A stretch of 64,000 nucleotides of DNA from positions 26,001-90,000 of the forward strand of contig LIDE01000003.1 in the NCBI GenBank assembly GCA_001438605.1. The letters are read 5' to 3'. The DNA comes from SAR92 bacterium BACL16 MAG-120619-bin48 (GTDB lineage: Bacteria > Pseudomonadota > Gammaproteobacteria > Pseudomonadales > Porticoccaceae). Below the pieces are notes generated by a model. The model saw only the letters and a list, made by a program, of their open reading frames with translations, did no database searches and was not told the DNA's origin. Shown piece by piece: positions 36,160 through 48,241 of this stretch (the first letter of the stretch is position 1; each line of letters starts with the position of its first letter). A program made the translations under genes and the position numbers.

Positions 36160-37389
36160 ATGTTTAATTTCTCTCTCGAAAAGAAGAAAATCAAAATCTT
36201 ATTACTCGAAGGTGTTCACCCATCTGCACTGGATGCGTTCAAAGCCGCGGGCTACGAAAATATTGAGTCCTACCCCGCCGCCCTGTCAGAAGCCGAGCTT
36301 TTAGAAAAAATCGCCGACGCCCATTTTGTCGGTATTCGCTCCAGAACCCAACTCAACCGCGAATGCTTTGCCGCGGCAAAAAAACTGATATGCGTGGGCT
36401 GCTTTTGCATCGGCACCAACCAAGTTGATTTAAAAGCGGCAACCGAACACGGTGTCGTGGTATTCAACGCGCCCTACTCTAATACGCGCAGTGTCGCCGA
36501 ATTGGTTATCGCTGAAGCAATTATGTTGATGCGCGGCATCCCAGACAAAAATGCCAAGGCACACCGCGGCGAGTGGCTAAAGTCCGCCAGCAACTCATTT
36601 GAAGTGCGAGGCAAAACCCTAGGTATTATTGGTTACGGCAACATTGGCAGTCAGGTCAGTGTGCTGGCGGAATCCCTTGGCATGAAAGTTCGCTTTTACG
36701 ACACGGTTACCAAGCTGCCACTGGGCAATGCTGAACAGGTAAGAGGACTGTCAGCACTGCTAAAAATGAGCGATGTGGTAACCCTGCATGTGCCAGATAC
36801 CGCTGCAACACGCAACATGATGGGCGCCAAAGAGCTCGGCGCGATGAAAAAAGGCGCCATGCTAATTAATGCCGCGCGGGGACAGGTGGTCGATATTGAC
36901 GCCCTCTGCGCTCTGCTGGCCAGCAAGCACATCGGCGGCGCTGCCATTGACGTGTTCCCTGTCGAACCAAAATCCAATGACGACGAGTTTGTGTCACCAC
37001 TGCGGCAGTTTGACAATGTTCTATTGACGCCCCATGTTGGCGGATCAACCCAGGAAGCGCAGGCCAACATTGGCCTTGAAGTCACGGAAAAAATGGTCAC
37101 CTATAGTGACAACGGCACCTCAACAAGCGCGGTAAACTTCCCTCAGGTAGCACTTCCCCCGCATGCCGATACACATCGCCTGCTGCATATTCACAAAAAC
37201 ACCCCCGGAGTAATGGGCGCCATCAACCTGATATTCTCGGAGTTTAATATCAACGTTGCCGCGCAGTATCTGCAGACAAGTGACAATGTGGGCTATGTGG
37301 TCGTCGATGTGGAAGGGGAATTTGGTGATGCAGCGCTCACTGCACTCAAGCAGGTAACAGGGACAATTCGCTGTCGGGTTTTGTTTTAA
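36160..37389 (+). CDS. serA: D-3-phosphoglycerate dehydrogenase
   Basis: Catalyses the first step of serine synthesis. From ATG 36160 it reads MFNFSLEKKKIKILLLEGVH, which aligns with the E. coli N-terminus; a nine-residue GTG extension is unlikely. The NAD site GIIGYGNIGSQV, the catalytic ARGQVVDID and LLTPHVGGSTQEAQ (with the His) are present. A C-terminal ACT domain (LHIHKNTPGVMGAINLIFSE, ending in TIRCRVLF) should bind serine for feedback inhibition. The length is 409 residues, against 410 in E. coli. It is divergent from the D-2-hydroxyglutarate dehydrogenase gene across 111 bp. Confidence 0.96.
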   Translation: MFNFSLEKKKIKILLLEGVHPSALDAFKAAGYENIESYPAALSEAELLEKIADAHFVGIRSRTQLNRECFAAAKKLICVGCFCIGTNQVDLKAATEHGVVVFNAPYSNTRSVAELVIAEAIMLMRGIPDKNAKAHRGEWLKSASNSFEVRGKTLGIIGYGNIGSQVSVLAESLGMKVRFYDTVTKLPLGNAEQVRGLSALLKMSDVVTLHVPDTAATRNMMGAKELGAMKKGAMLINAARGQVVDIDALCALLASKHIGGAAIDVFPVEPKSNDDEFVSPLRQFDNVLLTPHVGGSTQEAQANIGLEVTEKMVTYSDNGTSTSAVNFPQVALPPHADTHRLLHIHKNTPGVMGAINLIFSEFNINVAAQYLQTSDNVGYVVVDVEGEFGDAALTALKQVTGTIRCRVLF

Positions 37390-37663
37390 ACGAGAGATTT
37401 TCGTTAAAAATCGACTAAAAAGCCTTTATTTTGATTTTTCGGCGCTCAAATGTTAGCAAATAGTTAAAAAAAGCAATACACTTCGCCGCTCTGATTCAAC
37501 GCAATTTAAACTTTAGTGTTTTGTTGAGCCAGTGATGCCTTTGCAGTAGGCCTGTTATTTCGGTAACGGCCGCGTTATTGCAAAGGGATAGGCTAGCCCC
37601 GTTACGAGGCTGGATATATTTTAAACGCCTTAAACGGTATACACATTTATAAGTGAGGTTAGC
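37390..37663 (+). promoter_or_regulatory. Promoter and long leader of the cold shock gene
   Basis: A 274-bp gene-free stretch before the cold shock gene, AT-rich in its first half. A possible -10 (TACACT) with a -35-like TTAGCA 18 bp upstream lies around 37450-37485, which would give a leader of some 170 bases. Long structured 5' leaders are usual for cold-inducible cspA genes. I could not recognise a canonical cold box. Confidence 0.35.
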
Positions 37664-37873
37664 ATGGCCCAGAGAGTTTCTGGAACTGTAAAATGGTTCA
37701 ACGACAGTAAAGGTTTTGGTTTCATTGAGCAAGAAGGCGGCGGTGACGTGTTTGTTCACCACAGCGCTATTCAAGCTGATGGATTCAAATCATTGAAAGA
37801 AGGCCAGTCAGTAACTATGGAAGTTACTCAAGGTCAGAAAGGCGCTCAAGCTGAGAACGTAGTTGCCGACTAA
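37664..37873 (+). CDS. Cold shock protein, CspA family
   Basis: A 69-residue single-domain OB-fold protein that binds single-stranded RNA and DNA. RNP1 is KGFGFIEQ and RNP2 VFVHHSAIQ, both with their stacking aromatic residues. It starts [20 protein letters not shown] and ends in [13 protein letters not shown] ribosome site precedes the ATG, and a strong terminator follows, so it is monocistronic. Which paralogue (CspA, CspD-like or other) cannot be told from this window. Confidence 0.95.
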   Translation: MAQRVSGTVKWFNDSKGFGFIEQEGGGDVFVHHSAIQADGFKSLKEGQSVTMEVTQGQKGAQAENVVAD

Positions 37874-37910
37874 TTTATGATTTTGCCTCAGGGCATCATC
37901 AGTAAATTGA

Positions 37911-37943
37911 AAAACCCCGACAAGCGATTGTCGGGGTTTTTTT
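37911..37943 (+). terminator. Terminator of the cold shock gene
   Basis: AAAACCCCGACA (37911-37922), a six-base loop, TGTCGGGGTTTT (37929-37940), then further T residues. A perfect twelve-pair stem with a T-run; it is symmetrical enough to work on both strands. Confidence 0.93.
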
Positions 37944-38018
37944 ATGCCCCCCCGCTTTTATTGTTGCTCAAATATTGCGGCTCAAAAGCACTTTAGTCTG
38001 TTCCGTTAAAATGCAGGC

Positions 38019-38045
38019 AAAAAAAATCCCGCCGCGAGGCAGGAT
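38019..38045 (-). terminator. Terminator of rpmB-rpmG
   Basis: On the minus strand, ATCCTGCC, TCGC, GGCGGGAT forms an eight-pair stem (one G-U) followed by eight T residues. It begins 25 bp after the rpmG stop. Confidence 0.88.
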
Positions 38046-38069
38046 CTTTCAGCACCACAGGTCAGCCGA

Positions 38070-38237
38070 TTACTTAATCTTGGCTTCTTTGTAGATCACA
38101 TGCTTGCGGATAGTGGGATCGTACTTCTTGATCTCCATTTTCTCAGGCATATTGCGCTTGTTCTTGTCTGTAGTATAAAAATGTCCGGTACCTGCACTGG
38201 ACACTAAGCGAATCTTTTCACGCGCTGACTTAGCCAT
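38070..38237 (-). CDS. rpmG: 50S ribosomal protein L33
   Basis: A 55-residue ribosomal protein read from ATG 38237: [20 protein letters not shown], then [20 protein letters not shown] and a [10 protein letters not shown] ending. This matches E. coli L33 in length and almost throughout. It lacks the CxxC pairs of zinc-binding L33 paralogues. It is 11 bp downstream of rpmB on the same strand, the standard pair, with a Rho-independent terminator following. Confidence 0.97.
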   Translation of the reverse strand: MAKSAREKIRLVSSAGTGHFYTTDKNKRNMPEKMEIKKYDPTIRKHVIYKEAKIK

Positions 38238-38248
38238 CAGAAATCTCC

Positions 38249-38485
38249 TTAGATCTTCTCGCCACGAGCACGAAGGCCGGACAAGACTTGTTCAATACCA
38301 TTTTTGTCAATGATGCGCATACCTTTAGTGGATACACGAAGCTTAACAAAGCGTTTTTCTGCCTCGACCCAAAAACGGTGGGTGTGGAGGTTTGGCTCAA
38401 AGCGACGACGTGTTCTGTTTTTCGCGTGAGATACATTGTTTCCAGTCATAGGGCGCTTGCCGGTGACTTGACATACTCTGGACAT
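38249..38485 (-). CDS. rpmB: 50S ribosomal protein L28
   Basis: A 78-residue ribosomal protein starting at ATG 38485 with [20 protein letters not shown]. It continues with [20 protein letters not shown] and the C-terminal [20 protein letters not shown]. The length equals E. coli L28. The frame is open for 14 more codons upstream, but L28 proteins do not have such an extension. An AGAGG ribosome site precedes the start. It is cotranscribed with rpmG; radC lies 184 bp upstream of it on the same strand. Confidence 0.97.
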   Translation of the reverse strand: MSRVCQVTGKRPMTGNNVSHAKNRTRRRFEPNLHTHRFWVEAEKRFVKLRVSTKGMRIIDKNGIEQVLSGLRARGEKI

Positions 38486-38669
38486 TTTTACTGCCTCTGT
38501 TTGCAATTGTGCTGACCGAATTGACACCCGTCCAACACGTGAATTCTAAATACTTCGCGCTAAATTACCGCCGCTCCCTCAAAGGGGCGCAATTTATACC
38601 AGAAAGGCCAAAGTGAATCAAACGAAATTGGCGTAATCCCACCTATAACAGGCGATAAATTCGTTATGC

Positions 38670-39344
38670 CTACAATTTACCGCGTTCGGCCAGTGAAACC
38701 ACCTGTCCACGCCCAATAATAAAGTGATCGAGCAGTCGAATATCCACCAGATCCAATGCCATTTTTAAGCGCCGAGTGATATCAATATCAGCTTGGCTTG
38801 GCTCGGCCATACCCGACGGATGATTGTGCGCCACAATGACCGCTGCCGCATTGAGTTTCAGCGCGCGCGCCACAACTTCTCGGGGGTGCACGCTGGCGCT
38901 ATCAAGGGTGCCGTGAAAAAGTTCATAGGTATCTACGAGCTGGTGCTTGCTGTCGAGGAGTAACACGGCAAACACCTCGCGCTTGTAATCGCGCATCTGT
39001 ATCGAGAGGTAATCGCTGACTTTTGAGGGGCTGGTAAAAACTGGCTGATCCTCGAGCTGCTCCTGCAAATAGCGCCGAGTCAGCTCTAGTGATGCCTTGA
39101 GTTGAACAAATTTAGCCGTGCCGACGCCCTTAGCTTCACAAAAGGTTCCGTGATCGGCACTGAGCAATGCGCCCAACCCACCAAACTGAACCAATAAATT
39201 GCGCGCCAAATCGATTGCGGTGATGCCTGGCAGGCCAGTGCGCAAAAAAATGGCTAGGAGTTCCGCATCAGACAGCGCCGACGCGCCCCTTAACATTAGT
39301 TTTTCGCGAGGCCGCTCGCTTTCCGGCCAGTTGGCTATAGCCAT
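38670..39344 (-). CDS. radC: RadC family JAB-domain protein
   Basis: A 224-residue protein with an N-terminal helix-hairpin-helix segment ([24 protein letters not shown] split, then [15 protein letters not shown]) and a C-terminal JAMM/MPN metalloprotease-like domain. The latter contains the zinc motif HNHPSG with downstream [12 protein letters not shown], plus the glutamate in [15 protein letters not shown]. The length is as in E. coli RadC. Despite its name, a direct repair function is not established. It is divergent from coaBC, the usual arrangement next to rpmB-rpmG. Confidence 0.93.
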   Translation of the reverse strand: MAIANWPESERPREKLMLRGASALSDAELLAIFLRTGLPGITAIDLARNLLVQFGGLGALLSADHGTFCEAKGVGTAKFVQLKASLELTRRYLQEQLEDQPVFTSPSKVSDYLSIQMRDYKREVFAVLLLDSKHQLVDTYELFHGTLDSASVHPREVVARALKLNAAAVIVAHNHPSGMAEPSQADIDITRRLKMALDLVDIRLLDHFIIGRGQVVSLAERGKL

Positions 39345-39425
39345 TGTATGTCCCTATTTTAGTGCTACAGAAGTGTCGTCCATAATGGTATCTTACAGTC
39401 TTTAATGGCCGTGTCCGGACGATTA

Positions 39426-40622
39426 ATGAGCACCCTTTCAAACAAACGCATAATTGTTGGCATCACTGGCGGCATCGCCGCATATAAAAGTGCCGAAATT
39501 GTCCGACGTCTGCAAGATCACGGCGCTGAAGTCCGCGTTGTGATGACCCCTTCTGCTGAAGAGTTTATCCGCCCACTGACTTTGCAAGCCCTTTCAGGGC
39601 ATCCCGTTCACACCGGATTGTTAGATCCCGATGCGGAAGCGGGCATGGGCCACATCGAATTAGCCCGCTGGGCCGACTTACTGCTTATCGCACCCGCCAC
39701 CGCAGACTTTATCGCCAGCATGGCGCAGGGTCGCGGCAACAGCCTGCTTAACGCTGTCTATTTAGCCACGCCGGCGCTCGTGGCTGTGGCCCCTGCGATG
39801 AACCAAGGCATGTGGTCCCATCCGGCAACCTGCGACAACATGCAGCTGCTCCAGCAGCGCGACGTTAGAGTGTTTGGACCCGACAGTGGCAGCCAAGCCT
39901 GTGGCGATGTTGGCTACGGCCGCATGCAACAGCCGGAGACGATCGTTGAGCAGGTGGCGCACTGTTTTTCCAACAGCCAGCTGTCCGGCGTGAAGGTGGT
40001 TATTACCGCGGGGCCGACGCGCGAGGCGATCGACCCGGTGCGCTATATAAGCAATCACAGTTCGGGGAAAATGGGCTACGCGTTAGCCACAGCCGCAATC
40101 GAGGCGGGCGCTGACGTCACCCTAATTTCAGGACCGGTTAGCCTTAATCCACCCTCGCGCTGCAAGGTAATTCACGTGACATCCGCCGCCGAAATGCATC
40201 AAGCAGCAATGGCAGCATGCGATAACGCTCAGGTATTTATTGCCTCCGCAGCGGTGGCAGACTATCGACCAGTATCGGTTGCCCAGCAAAAAATTAAGAA
40301 AAGCGCAGACGTTATGACCTTGGAACTCGAAAAAAACCCTGACATTGTCAGCAGTGTCGCACAGCACTTCAACAACCTTTACGTTGTTGGCTTTGCCGCT
40401 GAAACACAGGATGTGGAGCGCTACGCACGCGATAAACTGGAGCGCAAGAAACTGGATGCGATCGTGGCAAACGATGTTTCGCGCGCTGACGTAGGCTTTA
40501 ACAGTGATGACAACGAGGCTTGGTTAATTACCGCTGAAACCAGCCAAGTATTAAGCAAAAGGAGCAAGACACAACTCGCCAGGGACATTATCGCCAGCGT
40601 CGCCAGCGCCATCGGCAAGTAA
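39426..40622 (+). CDS. coaBC: CoaBC: phosphopantothenoylcysteine decarboxylase / phosphopantothenate-cysteine ligase
   Basis: A bifunctional coenzyme A synthesis enzyme. The FMN-dependent CoaC domain (residues about 1-190) has IIVGITGGIAAYKSAEIVRRL and the active-site APAMNQGMWSHPATCDNM. The CoaB domain follows, with VVITAGPTREAIDPVRYISN, HSSGKMGYALA and the CTP/Lys region VADYRPVSVAQQKIKKS. ATG 39426 (MSTLSNKRI) gives a 398-residue product; an ATG at 39405 is the alternative, and neither has a clear ribosome site. It heads the series coaBC, algC, argB, slmA. Confidence 0.95.
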   Translation: MSTLSNKRIIVGITGGIAAYKSAEIVRRLQDHGAEVRVVMTPSAEEFIRPLTLQALSGHPVHTGLLDPDAEAGMGHIELARWADLLLIAPATADFIASMAQGRGNSLLNAVYLATPALVAVAPAMNQGMWSHPATCDNMQLLQQRDVRVFGPDSGSQACGDVGYGRMQQPETIVEQVAHCFSNSQLSGVKVVITAGPTREAIDPVRYISNHSSGKMGYALATAAIEAGADVTLISGPVSLNPPSRCKVIHVTSAAEMHQAAMAACDNAQVFIASAAVADYRPVSVAQQKIKKSADVMTLELEKNPDIVSSVAQHFNNLYVVGFAAETQDVERYARDKLERKKLDAIVANDVSRADVGFNSDDNEAWLITAETSQVLSKRSKTQLARDIIASVASAIGK

Positions 40623-40655
40623 TGCCTCTCTGAGCCCTGAGTTAGTCGGAGTACA

Positions 40656-44055
<3,400 letters not shown>

Positions 44056-44056
<1 letters not shown>

Positions 44057-44643
44057 TGGCAAAACAACCCTCAACGAAAGCCCAAGAGATTCTGCAAGCC
44101 CTTGCCCGCATGCTTGAAAAGTCTGGGGGCGGACGCATCACCACGTCGGCGCTGGCAGCTGAGTTAGGCGTCTCAGAAGCCGCACTGTACAGACACTTCC
44201 CCAGCAAAACCCGCATGTACGAAGGACTTATTGATTTTATTGAAGAGACTATTTTTGCCCGTGTTCGAGGTATTGTCAGCGATGAGCCAAACGCCATAAC
44301 CCAGTGCTACAGAATTCTCAGCTTGGTCCTCGCCTTTGCGGAAAAGAACCCCGGCATCACCCGAATCTTAAATGGCGACGCGCTAACAGGCGAAACCGAG
44401 CGGTTGCATGATCGAGTTGCCCAGCTGTTTGATCGCCTAGAAGCGCAGCTAAAACAGATCCTTCGCGAAGCAGAAATTCGGGACGGTTTAAAACTGCAAG
44501 TGCCGCTGTCGACCGCCGCTAACCTGATGCTGTGCTGTGCCGACGGCAAAATCAGCCAGTATGTGCGCAGTCAATTTAGAACGCCGCCCACCAAAGATTG
44601 GCAGGAACAGTGGCAACTACTCACCGCAGCCATGTTTGCCTGA
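44056..44643 (+). CDS. slmA: Nucleoid occlusion factor SlmA
   Basis: A TetR-fold DNA-binding protein that blocks FtsZ assembly over the nucleoid. The N-terminal helix-turn-helix is ITTSALAAELGVSEAALYRHFPSK, and the rest fits SlmA: MYEGLIDFIEETIFARV, ILNGDALTGETERLHDRVAQL, LRTPPTKDWQEQW-like end. The 195-residue length matches E. coli (198). Gene order argB-slmA with overlapping stop and start is typical of this lineage. Confidence 0.94.
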
Positions 44644-44692
44644 GAATAGAACAGAAAAACCGTCAAAAATGATCAGATCGAGAGACAGGACG

Positions 44693-45250
44693 TCACTCGA
44701 CTTTCAACTGCTGAAACCGCTCAATATAACTGTCGTAACGCTTTTCAAGAGTCAACCGCTCTGCCCGCCGCGTCTGCAAAACCTGCAACAACTCGTCTTT
44801 ACGCTGTGCTATGTGTGCAAGTTGCTCAATCAGCGCAGACGGCACGGTTTTACCGCCCAATTCAATGTCAGAGGCCTGTTTAAACACAGCCTCTTCTCGA
44901 CCATTGAGCGCGGCTACCGTGCCCTCCAACTGCTCAATGTCGCGAACCAACAACAGCACCTTGCGCTGCTTTAACCCACGAATATCCTCATCACTGCTAA
45001 AGCTCGACAACAGATAGTCGTCGTCCTTTTCCGCTTCGGTGAGCTCTGCCGACTCGAAGGTTAATGCCTTGACGCTGCGCAACACCCGACCGGTCTCGCT
45101 AACGACATCGTAATCACCTGTAGTCGCTTCCGGCGGCAGCGTATCAGTCGTTACCTGCACCCCCTCCGTGTTTATATAGCGATACCACTCAGCCGCTTGA
45201 AGCACTATCCATGGGGTCATCAACACTATGAGCAATATCGTTTTAATCAT
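44693..45250 (-). CDS. DUF4124 domain protein
   Basis: A 185-residue exported protein. A signal peptide ([20 protein letters not shown]) is followed directly by the DUF4124 motif [20 protein letters not shown]. The second half is helical and charged, with a predicted coiled coil from about residue 90 to 180 ([40 protein letters not shown]). No catalytic residues are evident. Its start overlaps the pyrE stop by four bases, indicating coupling. Function is unknown. Confidence 0.82.
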   Translation of the reverse strand: MIKTILLIVLMTPWIVLQAAEWYRYINTEGVQVTTDTLPPEATTGDYDVVSETGRVLRSVKALTFESAELTEAEKDDDYLLSSFSSDEDIRGLKQRKVLLLVRDIEQLEGTVAALNGREEAVFKQASDIELGGKTVPSALIEQLAHIAQRKDELLQVLQTRRAERLTLEKRYDSYIERFQQLKVE

Positions 45251-45897
45251 ACGCCGTACTTTTGTCGGTACTCTTCAATAGAAGTAATCAGGGCCGCGCT
45301 ATCCTGCTGGGTTTTAAGGTAGGCGAGAATATCGCCAATATCCACAATGCTCACCACCGGAATTGCAAACTGCTGCTCGACTTCCTGAATCGCCGACACC
45401 TCTGACTTACCTTTCTCTTTGCGATCGAGACCGATAACAACACCCGCAGCAACAGCGCCCGCGTGCTGAACAATTTCCATCACCTCGCGAATGGCAGTAC
45501 CCGCAGTAATCACATCGTCGATTATCAAGACGCGACCCTCAAGAGGCGCGCCCACCATGCTGCCGCCCTCGCCATGATTCTTGGCCTCTTTTCTATTAAA
45601 ACAGTATGGCACATCAAGCCCGTGCTCATCTGCCAGCGCGATAGAGGTCGCGGCAGCGAGGGTGATGCCCTTGTAAGCAGGGCCAAACAACACATCAAAT
45701 TGAATACCCGACGCCACAATCGCCGCTGCGTAACAACGGCCCAATTCCGCCAGAGCGCGTCCCTGGTAAAACTGTCCTGCATTAAAAAAGTACGGCGAAA
45801 CACGCCCAGACTTGAGCGTAAATTGCCCAAACTTAAGCGCTCCACTGCGCAGGCCGTTTTCAATAAACTGGTGTTTATAACTGAGATCGGTTGTCAT
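45247..45897 (-). CDS. pyrE: Orotate phosphoribosyltransferase
   Basis: Makes orotidine 5'-phosphate from orotate and PRPP in pyrimidine synthesis. The 216-residue enzyme shows [21 protein letters not shown], the PRPP-binding motif [18 protein letters not shown], the flexible loop [18 protein letters not shown] and the C-terminal YRQKYGV. It follows rph on the same strand with a 57-bp gap, the classic rph-pyrE order. I looked for the leader-type attenuator known from enterobacteria and saw no convincing hairpin plus T-run. Confidence 0.96.
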   Translation of the reverse strand: MTTDLSYKHQFIENGLRSGALKFGQFTLKSGRVSPYFFNAGQFYQGRALAELGRCYAAAIVASGIQFDVLFGPAYKGITLAAATSIALADEHGLDVPYCFNRKEAKNHGEGGSMVGAPLEGRVLIIDDVITAGTAIREVMEIVQHAGAVAAGVVIGLDRKEKGKSEVSAIQEVEQQFAIPVVSIVDIGDILAYLKTQQDSAALITSIEEYRQKYGV

Positions 45898-45954
45898 ATT
45901 GTCCTACTTTGCATGGTTGTAATTATTGCTTTTATTTTTTCGGGCGAGCGAGCC

Positions 45955-46674
45955 TTACTGCGCCAACGCCATCTTCTGTACGCGCACTAAATCAGCAATA
46001 CCCTGTTTTGCCAGTTTCAACATCGCGCTGAGCTCCTCTTCACTGAAAGGCGCCGCCTCAGCCGTGCCCTGCACTTCAATAAAGCCACCAGCGGCATTCA
46101 TCACGACATTCATATCGGTTTCAGCGTTAGAGTCTTCAATATAATCGAGATCGACAACCGCCTGTCCCTTGTACATTCCCACCGACACCGAGGCAACCAT
46201 GGTCAACAGTGGGTCATCAAGAATCGCCTTCTTGCGCTGCAAATGACGAATAGCGTCCACCAGCGCAACACAGGCGCCCGTAATAGACGCAGTGCGTGTA
46301 CCGCCATCGGCCTGAATCACATCGCAATCAATATTAATCGTATGCTCACCGAGCTTTTTCATATCCACGGCGGCGCGCAGCGACCGGCCGATCAAACGCT
46401 GAATCTCCTGAGTGCGACCGCTCTGCTTGCCACGTGCCGCCTCGCGGTCCATGCGCGACCCCGTCGAGCGCGGCAACATGCCGTACTCTGCCGTCACCCA
46501 ACCCTCGCCCTTGCCGCGCAAAAATCGCGGTACACCCTGCTCAACACTCGCGGTGCAGATAACTTTTGTATTGCCAAATTCGACCAACACAGAACCCTCA
46601 GCATGACAGGTGAAGTTGCGCGTAATTTTGACTTGCCTAATTTGTTCAGGACGTCTGCCACTGGGTCGAGACAT
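45955..46674 (-). CDS. rph: Ribonuclease PH
   Basis: A phosphorolytic 3'-to-5' exoribonuclease that trims tRNA 3' ends. The 239-residue product has [59 protein letters not shown] with phosphate-binding residues, and [20 protein letters not shown]. The C-terminus is complete, unlike the frameshifted rph of E. coli K-12. It is divergent from yicC across 129 bp. Confidence 0.97.
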   Translation of the reverse strand: MSRPSGRRPEQIRQVKITRNFTCHAEGSVLVEFGNTKVICTASVEQGVPRFLRGKGEGWVTAEYGMLPRSTGSRMDREAARGKQSGRTQEIQRLIGRSLRAAVDMKKLGEHTINIDCDVIQADGGTRTASITGACVALVDAIRHLQRKKAILDDPLLTMVASVSVGMYKGQAVVDLDYIEDSNAETDMNVVMNAAGGFIEVQGTAEAAPFSEEELSAMLKLAKQGIADLVRVQKMALAQ

Positions 46675-46803
46675 AATTTTTTCCTATTGGGGGATTTGAC
46701 AACAATGATTCAAATAAAAATTCGCGCGAATTGTAGCAAATCTAACCATCCCATGGCCGCCTTTGTTACCATAGCGTCAATTAAATTCCCTATTGGAGAA
46801 CCT

Positions 46804-47667
46804 ATGGCCCGCAGCATGACAGCATTTGCCCGAAACACGATCGATTTTAGTTGGGGTTCGATCACCTGTGAGCTGCGCTCAGTCAACCATCGTTTTCTCG
46901 AAACCGGCTTTCGTGTGCCCGACACACTCCGCCAAATCGAGATGCCTTTGCGAGAAATTGCCCGGAAAAAGCTCACTCGCGGCAAAGTCGACTGCTCTCT
47001 GCAGCTGGCCTTCAATAATTCCGACGCCAGCATCGAAGCCGACCTGCACCTAGCCAAACGCTACATAGCCATCGCCGAAGAACTTGCCGCGGCATTGAAA
47101 AACCCTGCACCCATCTCGCCCCTCGACATTTTGCGCTGGCCCGGTATCTTGAAAGAACAAAATATCGATACCGACGCACTGCTGCAAGCCGCCACCGAAA
47201 CCTTTGATGCCACCGTCGACCAGCTCCTCGAAGGACGTCAGCGCGAAGGCGACAAACTGGCCGATATGATTGAGCAGCGCCTAACCGGCATTGAAGCGCA
47301 AGTCGTTATTGTGCGCGACAACCTCCCGACCATTCTTCAAGACCAGCGACTGCGGCTTCAGCAAAAGCTGAGCGACCTGAAAGAGCAACTCGACAGCGAC
47401 CGCCTCGAGCAAGAGATGGTCATCATCGCAAACCGCAGCGATGTCGACGAAGAACTGGACCGCTTGCAAGCCCATATCAGCGAAATTCGCCGCGTGCTCA
47501 AAAGCAATGACTCTATCGGCCGCCGCCTCGACTTCCTAATGCAAGAGCTCAATCGAGAAGCCAACACCCTCGGCTCGAAATCAATCGCCGGTGTGACGAC
47601 GCAAGCGTCGGTGGAACTTAAAGTGCTGATTGAGCAGATGCGCGAGCAGATTCAAAATATAGAGTAG
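46804..47667 (+). CDS. yicC: YicC family endoribonuclease
   Basis: A 287-residue protein that starts MARSMTAFARNTIDFSWGSI and shows ELRSVNHRFLETGFRVPDTL, LTRGKVDCSLQLAF and a C-terminal DUF1732 half with SDVDEELDRLQAHISEIRRV and GRRLDFLMQELNREANTLGS. E. coli YicC and Bacillus YloC have been reported as RNA-cleaving enzymes. The ATG at 46804 has GGAG at a good distance; the frame is open much further upstream but that part is the antisense of rph. In relatives yicC is followed by gmk, but here about 2.7 kb of accessory sequence intervenes. Confidence 0.93.
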   Translation: MARSMTAFARNTIDFSWGSITCELRSVNHRFLETGFRVPDTLRQIEMPLREIARKKLTRGKVDCSLQLAFNNSDASIEADLHLAKRYIAIAEELAAALKNPAPISPLDILRWPGILKEQNIDTDALLQAATETFDATVDQLLEGRQREGDKLADMIEQRLTGIEAQVVIVRDNLPTILQDQRLRLQQKLSDLKEQLDSDRLEQEMVIIANRSDVDEELDRLQAHISEIRRVLKSNDSIGRRLDFLMQELNREANTLGSKSIAGVTTQASVELKVLIEQMREQIQNIE

Positions 47668-47714
47668 ATTCCAGTTGAGTCTGCTGATGTCCTGTACATC
47701 CATTATTTAATGGC

Positions 47715-47749
47715 GAGACCTCCATCTCATCAGAGTAGGTGGAAGTCTC
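47715..47749. repeat. Imperfect inverted repeat after yicC
   Basis: GAGACCTCCA (47715-47724) and TGGAAGTCTC (47740-47749) pair at nine of ten positions, with a 15-base spacer. No T-run follows. It lies at the left edge of the accessory segment and could be a mobile-element end, a residual recombination site or an RNA hairpin. Confidence 0.55.
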
Positions 47750-47782
47750 ATCACTGTCACGGCTCGAAGCTTCGGGGAACGG

Positions 47783-47856
47783 TCAATCTGACTATCGCGA
47801 TATCTGGATTTACGCATAGAATACTCCTTGGTTTGATTTTAGAAGAATTTTCTACA
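47783..47856 (-). mobile_element. Remnant of an IS3-like element (orfA start)
   Basis: On the minus strand an AAGGAG ribosome site (47829-47824) precedes an ATG at 47817 whose first eleven codons, MRKSRYRDSQI, are the typical opening of IS3-family OrfA transposases. The leader TGTAGAAAATTCTTC beginning at 47856 looks like an IS3-type left end. After codon 11 the similarity stops and the frame ends 21 codons later. No orfB or right end is present. It is a fossil, identified by pattern memory. Confidence 0.45.
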
Positions 47857-47883
47857 AATAACCGTTTAGGATTTGTGGGGGGA

Positions 47884-48090
47884 TTACAGGTTGCCATCGG
47901 GGACTAGGTAGCCTGCGGCCACCAGCGCTTTGGCAACGGGACCTGGGCTTAGGCCTTCGGTGGCTTCATGCCAGCCGGTTGGGTAACACAGGTAGAGGGT
48001 TTGTGGGCCGCTGGTATCTATCCAACCCGTGCATTGGCGTAGTTGGCTGCTGCAATCAGTTTGTTTGGGTGTTTTGGTGAGTCTTATGGC
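47884..48090 (-). pseudogene. C-terminal fragment of an unidentified gene
   Basis: A 68-codon stop-to-stop stretch on the minus strand with no ATG, GTG or TTG start. It has convincing protein-like composition: CSSQLRQCTGWIDTSGPQTL, then YLCYPTGWHEATEGLSPGPV and AKALVAAGYLVPDGNL before TAA. The GLSPGPVAKALVAAGYLVPD ending vaguely recalls the tails of DUF927-type plasmid or phage replication proteins; this is a weak guess. Together with the IS fossil beside it, it marks decayed mobile DNA. Confidence 0.45.
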
Positions 48091-48100
48091 TTATGTCTTG

Positions 48101-48221
48101 ATATGTCGAGTGTATCGACACACAAAAAACCTTATGTCGAAAAAACAGCGAAAAATCGACACATAAAATTGATATGTCGATCTAATCGACATAAACTGAC
48201 CCAATAGTTCATTTATGTCGA
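48101..48221. promoter_or_regulatory. Array of seven TGTCGA/TCGACA half-sites before fic
   Basis: Half-sites start at 48104, 48115, 48135, 48156, 48175, 48186 and 48214. They alternate TGTCGA and TCGACA, most in the longer form TATGTCGA or TCGACATA. The best palindrome, TATGTCGATCTAATCGACATA, has its half-sites at 48175 and 48186. Steps between starts (11, 20, 21, 19, 11, 28) approximate whole helical turns for the first six. The array ends 21 bases before the fic ATG, so it very likely is an operator for fic. Confidence 0.75.
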
Positions 48222-48241
48222 TTTAAACTGGAAATTTAAAC

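Noticed and set aside
46243..46803. Long N-terminal extension of the yicC frame
   Set aside because: The extension is antisense to rph, while ATG 46804 has a ribosome site and matches the known YicC start.
48101..48221. CRISPR-like or iteron-type origin reading of the half-site array
   Set aside because: Units are six to eight bases, alternate in orientation and lack uniform spacers, and no replication or Cas gene is adjacent; an operator fits better.
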